Below are positions 15,250-17,687 of a DNA stretch of 17,687 nt, one piece after another (positions within the stretch are counted from its first letter, which is position 1; every line of letters begins with the position of its first letter). The translations under genes and the position numbers were made by a program. Source of the stretch: Bacillota bacterium. GTDB taxonomy: Bacteria; Bacillota_E; JAJZYS01; JAJYTV01. The stretch lies in NCBI GenBank assembly GCA_021845645.1, contig JAJZVM010000079.1, forward strand, positions 1-17,687, given 5' to 3'. Below the pieces are notes generated by a model that saw nothing but the letters and a program-made list of their open reading frames with translations, was not told where the DNA came from and did not search any database.

Positions 15250-16914
15250 CTACTGCTTCCTTGGAGGCGGGGTCTTGGCACCGCTCTTGAACCAGTAGTC
15301 GGTGTAGATCTCGCCCCAGACGGGATTCGGGAAGAACTCTCCGAAAGCCGGGCCATGAATCTGCGTGTACGTCGTGTGGAAGAGCATCACGTCCGGCATG
15401 TCCTTCATGACCTGCTGGTCGGCGAGGGTGTAGTACTTCACCGCCGTGGGGTTGTTGGCGCCGGCCGGAGCGGCCTCCGCTTCCTGCACGTACTTGTCGA
15501 CGGTCGGATTGCAGTAGAACGCGTAGTTCTGGCCGCCCTTCACCGCCGAGGCGCAGCTCAGGAGCGCATTGAAGAAGTCGGACGCTTCAGGGAAGTCCGC
15601 GATCCAGAAGTTGAGGGCCATCGGCGCGGTTTTGGGCGTCGAAGCCAGCCCGAAGAACGCGTTCTCGGCAATAGCCTTGATCGTCACGTGGATGCCGACC
15701 GCCTGCAGTTGCTGCGCGATGGCGGCGTCCAACTGGGTCCACGGCGAGGTGTTCCAGCTGTACATCGTCGTCGAGAAGCCCTGCGGGTAGCCCGCCTTCG
15801 CCAGGAGTTGCTTCGCCAGCTTGTCGTTCTGTTTGAAGTTCGGCAGCGCCTTGTAGCCGGACACACCGGGCGGAATCATCTCGTTGGCGATCTGGCCCTG
15901 GTTGTGCATCAGGAGCAGGAGGTACTTGCGGTTGAGGGCGTACATCACCGCGCGGCGCACCAGGACGTTGTTGAACGGCCTCATCTGCGTGTTGAGCGAG
16001 ATGAAGTACGTGGACTCGAGGTTGCGCACCTGAAGCAGCGGCTTGTACTTGGGATTGTGGACCACGCTCAGGAAGTCGGGCTGGGGAATGCCGTCGCCCA
16101 TGTCCTGGATCGTACCCTTCTGGAAGTCCAGGTAGGCCACGCTGTCGTTCACGTCGAGGTGGAAGTAGACCTCGCTGAGATACGGCTTCGGCCAATCCCA
16201 GTAGTTCGGGTTGCGCTTGAAGATCATGGACTGGCCAGGCGTCCACGACACGAACTCGAATGGACCGGATCCCATGGGGTGGCGGGCGAAGTTGGGGTTC
16301 GATGCGGCTCCGTAGGGAATGATGGAGGCCTGCGGCATAGCGAGGACATAGATGAAGGCCCGGTCTGGGGCTGTCAGGTCGATCTGCACGGTGTAGTCCC
16401 CGATCGCCTTGATGCCGGCGACCGTCCCGCTACCACCCTTGCTGGCACCCACCACGCCGCTCCAGAAGCCCATCACCGGGGACTGCGTCTTAGGGTTGAG
16501 GATGCGGTCGAAGGAGTACACGACGTCCTTCGCCGTCACGGGCTGCCCGTTCCAGAACTTCATCTTCTGGCGCAAATGGATGGTGTAGGTCTTGCCGCCG
16601 TTGGTGACGGTCGGCATCGCCACCGCACCTTCCGGATACAGGTTGTTGGTGTTCCTGTAGTAGTCGTAGAGGCGGTCAAACATCATGTCCATTGCGCCCC
16701 AACAGACTGAGTCGTAGCACACCTGCGGGTCCAACGTAGTGGCGTCCTCGCCAAACGCAACGTTGTCCACTCCGCCCCACCGCGGGCCCGACGATGTGGC
16801 CTTGCTAGCGGCCGACGCGGAGGTCGCCGCGCTACCGCACCCGCTCGCCCCCAGCAACAGCCCAACCGTCGCCCCTGCCATCAGACCCTTTCGCAACCAC
16901 GAAGCTCCTCCCAC
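15250..16914 (-). CDS. dppA: ABC transporter solute-binding lipoprotein, family 5 (DppA/OppA-like)
   Basis: A 554-residue extracytoplasmic binding protein, the specificity component of the importer encoded downstream. The signal peptide has W6, R8 and K9, a hydrophobic core GLMAGATVGLLLGASG, and a lipobox-like ASGC with C26 as the lipidated residue. A Ser/Ala-rich linker follows. The family-5 body begins near FGEDATTLDPQ (54-64); the segment around VTAKDVVYSFDRILNP and the FKRNPNYWDW stretch are classic for DppA/OppA. C66 and C71, with two later Cys around LLSCAS and FYCNPTVD, could form disulphides. The start is GTG at 16914, with AGGAGG seven bases upstream; a closer ATG at 16918 is out of frame. 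It is the first gene of the operon. Confidence 0.93.
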   Translation of the reverse strand: MGGASWLRKGLMAGATVGLLLGASGCGSAATSASAASKATSSGPRWGGVDNVAFGEDATTLDPQVCYDSVCWGAMDMMFDRLYDYYRNTNNLYPEGAVAMPTVTNGGKTYTIHLRQKMKFWNGQPVTAKDVVYSFDRILNPKTQSPVMGFWSGVVGASKGGSGTVAGIKAIGDYTVQIDLTAPDRAFIYVLAMPQASIIPYGAASNPNFARHPMGSGPFEFVSWTPGQSMIFKRNPNYWDWPKPYLSEVYFHLDVNDSVAYLDFQKGTIQDMGDGIPQPDFLSVVHNPKYKPLLQVRNLESTYFISLNTQMRPFNNVLVRRAVMYALNRKYLLLLMHNQGQIANEMIPPGVSGYKALPNFKQNDKLAKQLLAKAGYPQGFSTTMYSWNTSPWTQLDAAIAQQLQAVGIHVTIKAIAENAFFGLASTPKTAPMALNFWIADFPEASDFFNALLSCASAVKGGQNYAFYCNPTVDKYVQEAEAAPAGANNPTAVKYYTLADQQVMKDMPDVMLFHTTYTQIHGPAFGEFFPNPVWGEIYTDYWFKSGAKTPPPRKQ

Positions 16915-17465
16915 CCATCTCCCTCCTCAAGTCTCACCCCCGTCGACTGTCGCATGTCGACAATCGACGTTGCGTAGACTTTCGCCAATCTTTTCGCGGC
17001 TCCTGCCGTCCATGGAAGATTGCTCGTCCGGATCCAGGTTCCTCGAACTGGCCAAGAGCCGGGTGGTCTGTATGCACTGGCTCCGGATCTGCTGTCATGC
17101 TCGCGTGCGGCATGACTGGGCTGTCGTGGCTCTACGCCACTTGGAGCTCCTCTCGGCTAGCATCCTGGATGGCGCGGTCGGGTCTGGTGCCTTGCAGGAT
17201 TGGTACTGCAATTGGGAAACTACCGTCGCAACGCGGCATCGGCACCTTCGGGGATATGGGACGCGACATGCTCGTGCTCAGCGCACCGGCTAAATAGACA
17301 TGCGTCTGCCACCCGTGAGGCGTTGAGACCCAGTTCACGTCGGCTCTGCGCGATGGTACCGTGCGACCCTCATTGGCCCTAAGCGGAACCGACGATTTCG
17401 CCCCGCGTCCCGCGCGCCATCAGATCCTGTTCGCGCTAAGACTTGGTCTGTGGAGGGGGGATTCC
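16915..17465. other. Intergenic region between the operon and a divergent lipoprotein gene
   Basis: About 550 bases with no gene I can support. Short open frames on both strands overlap one another, lack good ribosome binding sites and match no family I know. The left part holds the dppA leader, with AGGAGG at 16922-16927, and a candidate operator at 16948-16962. A possible but poor minus-strand promoter is TTGGCG (16983-16988) with GATTGT (16960-16965), 17 bases apart. A small inverted repeat GTGGC-5-GCCAC lies at 17126-17140. On the plus strand GGAGGGGGG at 17452-17460 serves the gene starting at 17466. No clear plus-strand promoter was found. Confidence 0.6.
16948..16962. promoter_or_regulatory. 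Candidate GntR operator: imperfect palindrome upstream of dppA
   Basis: TGTCG at 16948-16952 and CGACA at 16958-16962 form inverted 5-base arms around a 5-base centre; the inner TGTCGACA (16955-16962) is itself a perfect palindrome. GTCGAC occurs twice, at 16942-16947 and 16956-16961. The site lies about 35-50 bases upstream of the first start codon of the operon. FadR-type GntR proteins bind short GT-rich palindromes of this kind. That it is bound by the regulator encoded at 6757-7398 is inference. Confidence 0.35.
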
Positions 17466-17687
17466 ATGATGAACGCCACGTCGAACCGACGGGTGATGTT
17501 GTTCGCACTCATCGCTGCAGGCGCAATCCTCGCGAGCGGCTGCGGAACGCAGCCCGCAGCGACCAACAAGTCCAGCGCACGCCGCACGTGCGGGCCGGCA
17601 TCACCCCCGCACAGGCCACAAAGGTCGTGCGCAGCTACATGACCCGGGAGTTTAAGGCAAACCTCACCTGGGACGTCGCCGTCCAAA
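17466..17687 (+). CDS. Putative lipoprotein, N-terminal part, apparently frameshifted and cut by window edge
   Basis: The ATG at 17466 has GGAGGGGGG a few bases ahead and encodes a lipoprotein signal: R8 and R9, then MLFALIAAGAILASGC with C26 as the likely lipidated Cys. The original frame then reads through a Cys/Arg/Pro-rich stretch and stops at TGA 17640-17642 after 58 codons. The frame starting with GTC at 17571 is open to the window edge and has strongly G/C-rich third positions. It reads like real protein, including AGITPAQATKVVRSYMTREF. Joining signal and body needs one added base (or two removed) between roughly 17540 and 17600. It is either a pseudogene or a sequencing error. It is divergent from the operon; the family of the mature part is not recognised. 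Confidence 0.6.

Noticed and set aside
13261..16710. A 1149-codon open frame on the plus strand
   Set aside because: It lies antisense to the dppD, Gfo/Idh and dppA genes, which have clear family motifs. Its Arg/His/Val/Leu-rich translation matches no family; it reflects GC-rich codon use of the opposite strand.
16739..17293. A 184-codon plus-strand frame running from dppA into the intergenic region
   Set aside because: Its first part is antisense to the dppA signal peptide region, there is no convincing ribosome binding site, and the translation resembles no known domain.
17097..17338. Overlapping 66-68 codon frames on both strands in the intergenic region
   Set aside because: Neither has a good ribosome binding site or a recognisable domain, and they exclude each other; I looked for a small peptide precursor here and found no leader/core pattern.
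1..17687. tRNA or rRNA genes, CRISPR arrays, insertion sequences
   Set aside because: No cloverleaf-like stretch, regular repeat-spacer pattern, transposase motif or terminal inverted repeats were seen on reading; a dedicated search was not possible.

Overview
The window comes from a GC-rich bacterium. Codon third positions are mostly G or C, most genes have strong GGAGG-type ribosome binding sites, and GTG and TTG starts are used. The ABC transporter binding protein carries a lipid-anchored signal peptide, as in Gram-positive and Chloroflexota-like bacteria. I cannot place the organism more precisely from sequence alone.

Sixteen genes lie head to tail on the minus strand, from 16914 down to the left edge. 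Most gaps are shorter than about 90 bases, and several genes overlap by 4 to 14 bases. In transcription order they are: a family-5 peptide-type solute-binding lipoprotein (15250-16914); a Gfo/Idh/MocA oxidoreductase (14065-15168); the two ATPases and two permeases of a Dpp/Opp-type importer (13029-14042, 12016-13032, 11109-12029, 10182-11108); two tandem DUF4438 proteins (9296-10177, 8448-9305); a D-2-hydroxyacid dehydrogenase (7436-8383); a FadR-type GntR regulator (6757-7398); a TldD/TldE peptidase pair (5304-6746, 3898-5307); two more Gfo/Idh/MocA oxidoreductases (2877-3857, 1697-2854); an AstE/aspartoacylase-type zinc hydrolase (728-1684); and a class V aminotransferase cut by the left edge (1-639).

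The layout suggests one inducible catabolic operon. A peptide-like or conjugated compound would be imported by the ABC transporter. TldD/TldE and the AstE-like enzyme would hydrolyse it. The oxidoreductases, hydroxyacid dehydrogenase and aminotransferase would then process the sugar, hydroxyacid or amino acid pieces, under control of the embedded GntR regulator. The substrate is unknown, and the combination, especially the DUF4438 pair beside TldD/TldE, is not a pathway I recognise.

Upstream of the operon (16915-17465) is a roughly 550-base stretch without a convincing gene. It holds the operon leader and a candidate operator, an imperfect palindrome at 16948-16962. At the right edge a plus-strand lipoprotein gene begins at 17466. 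Its signal peptide and its downstream coding sequence are in different reading frames, so it looks frameshifted.
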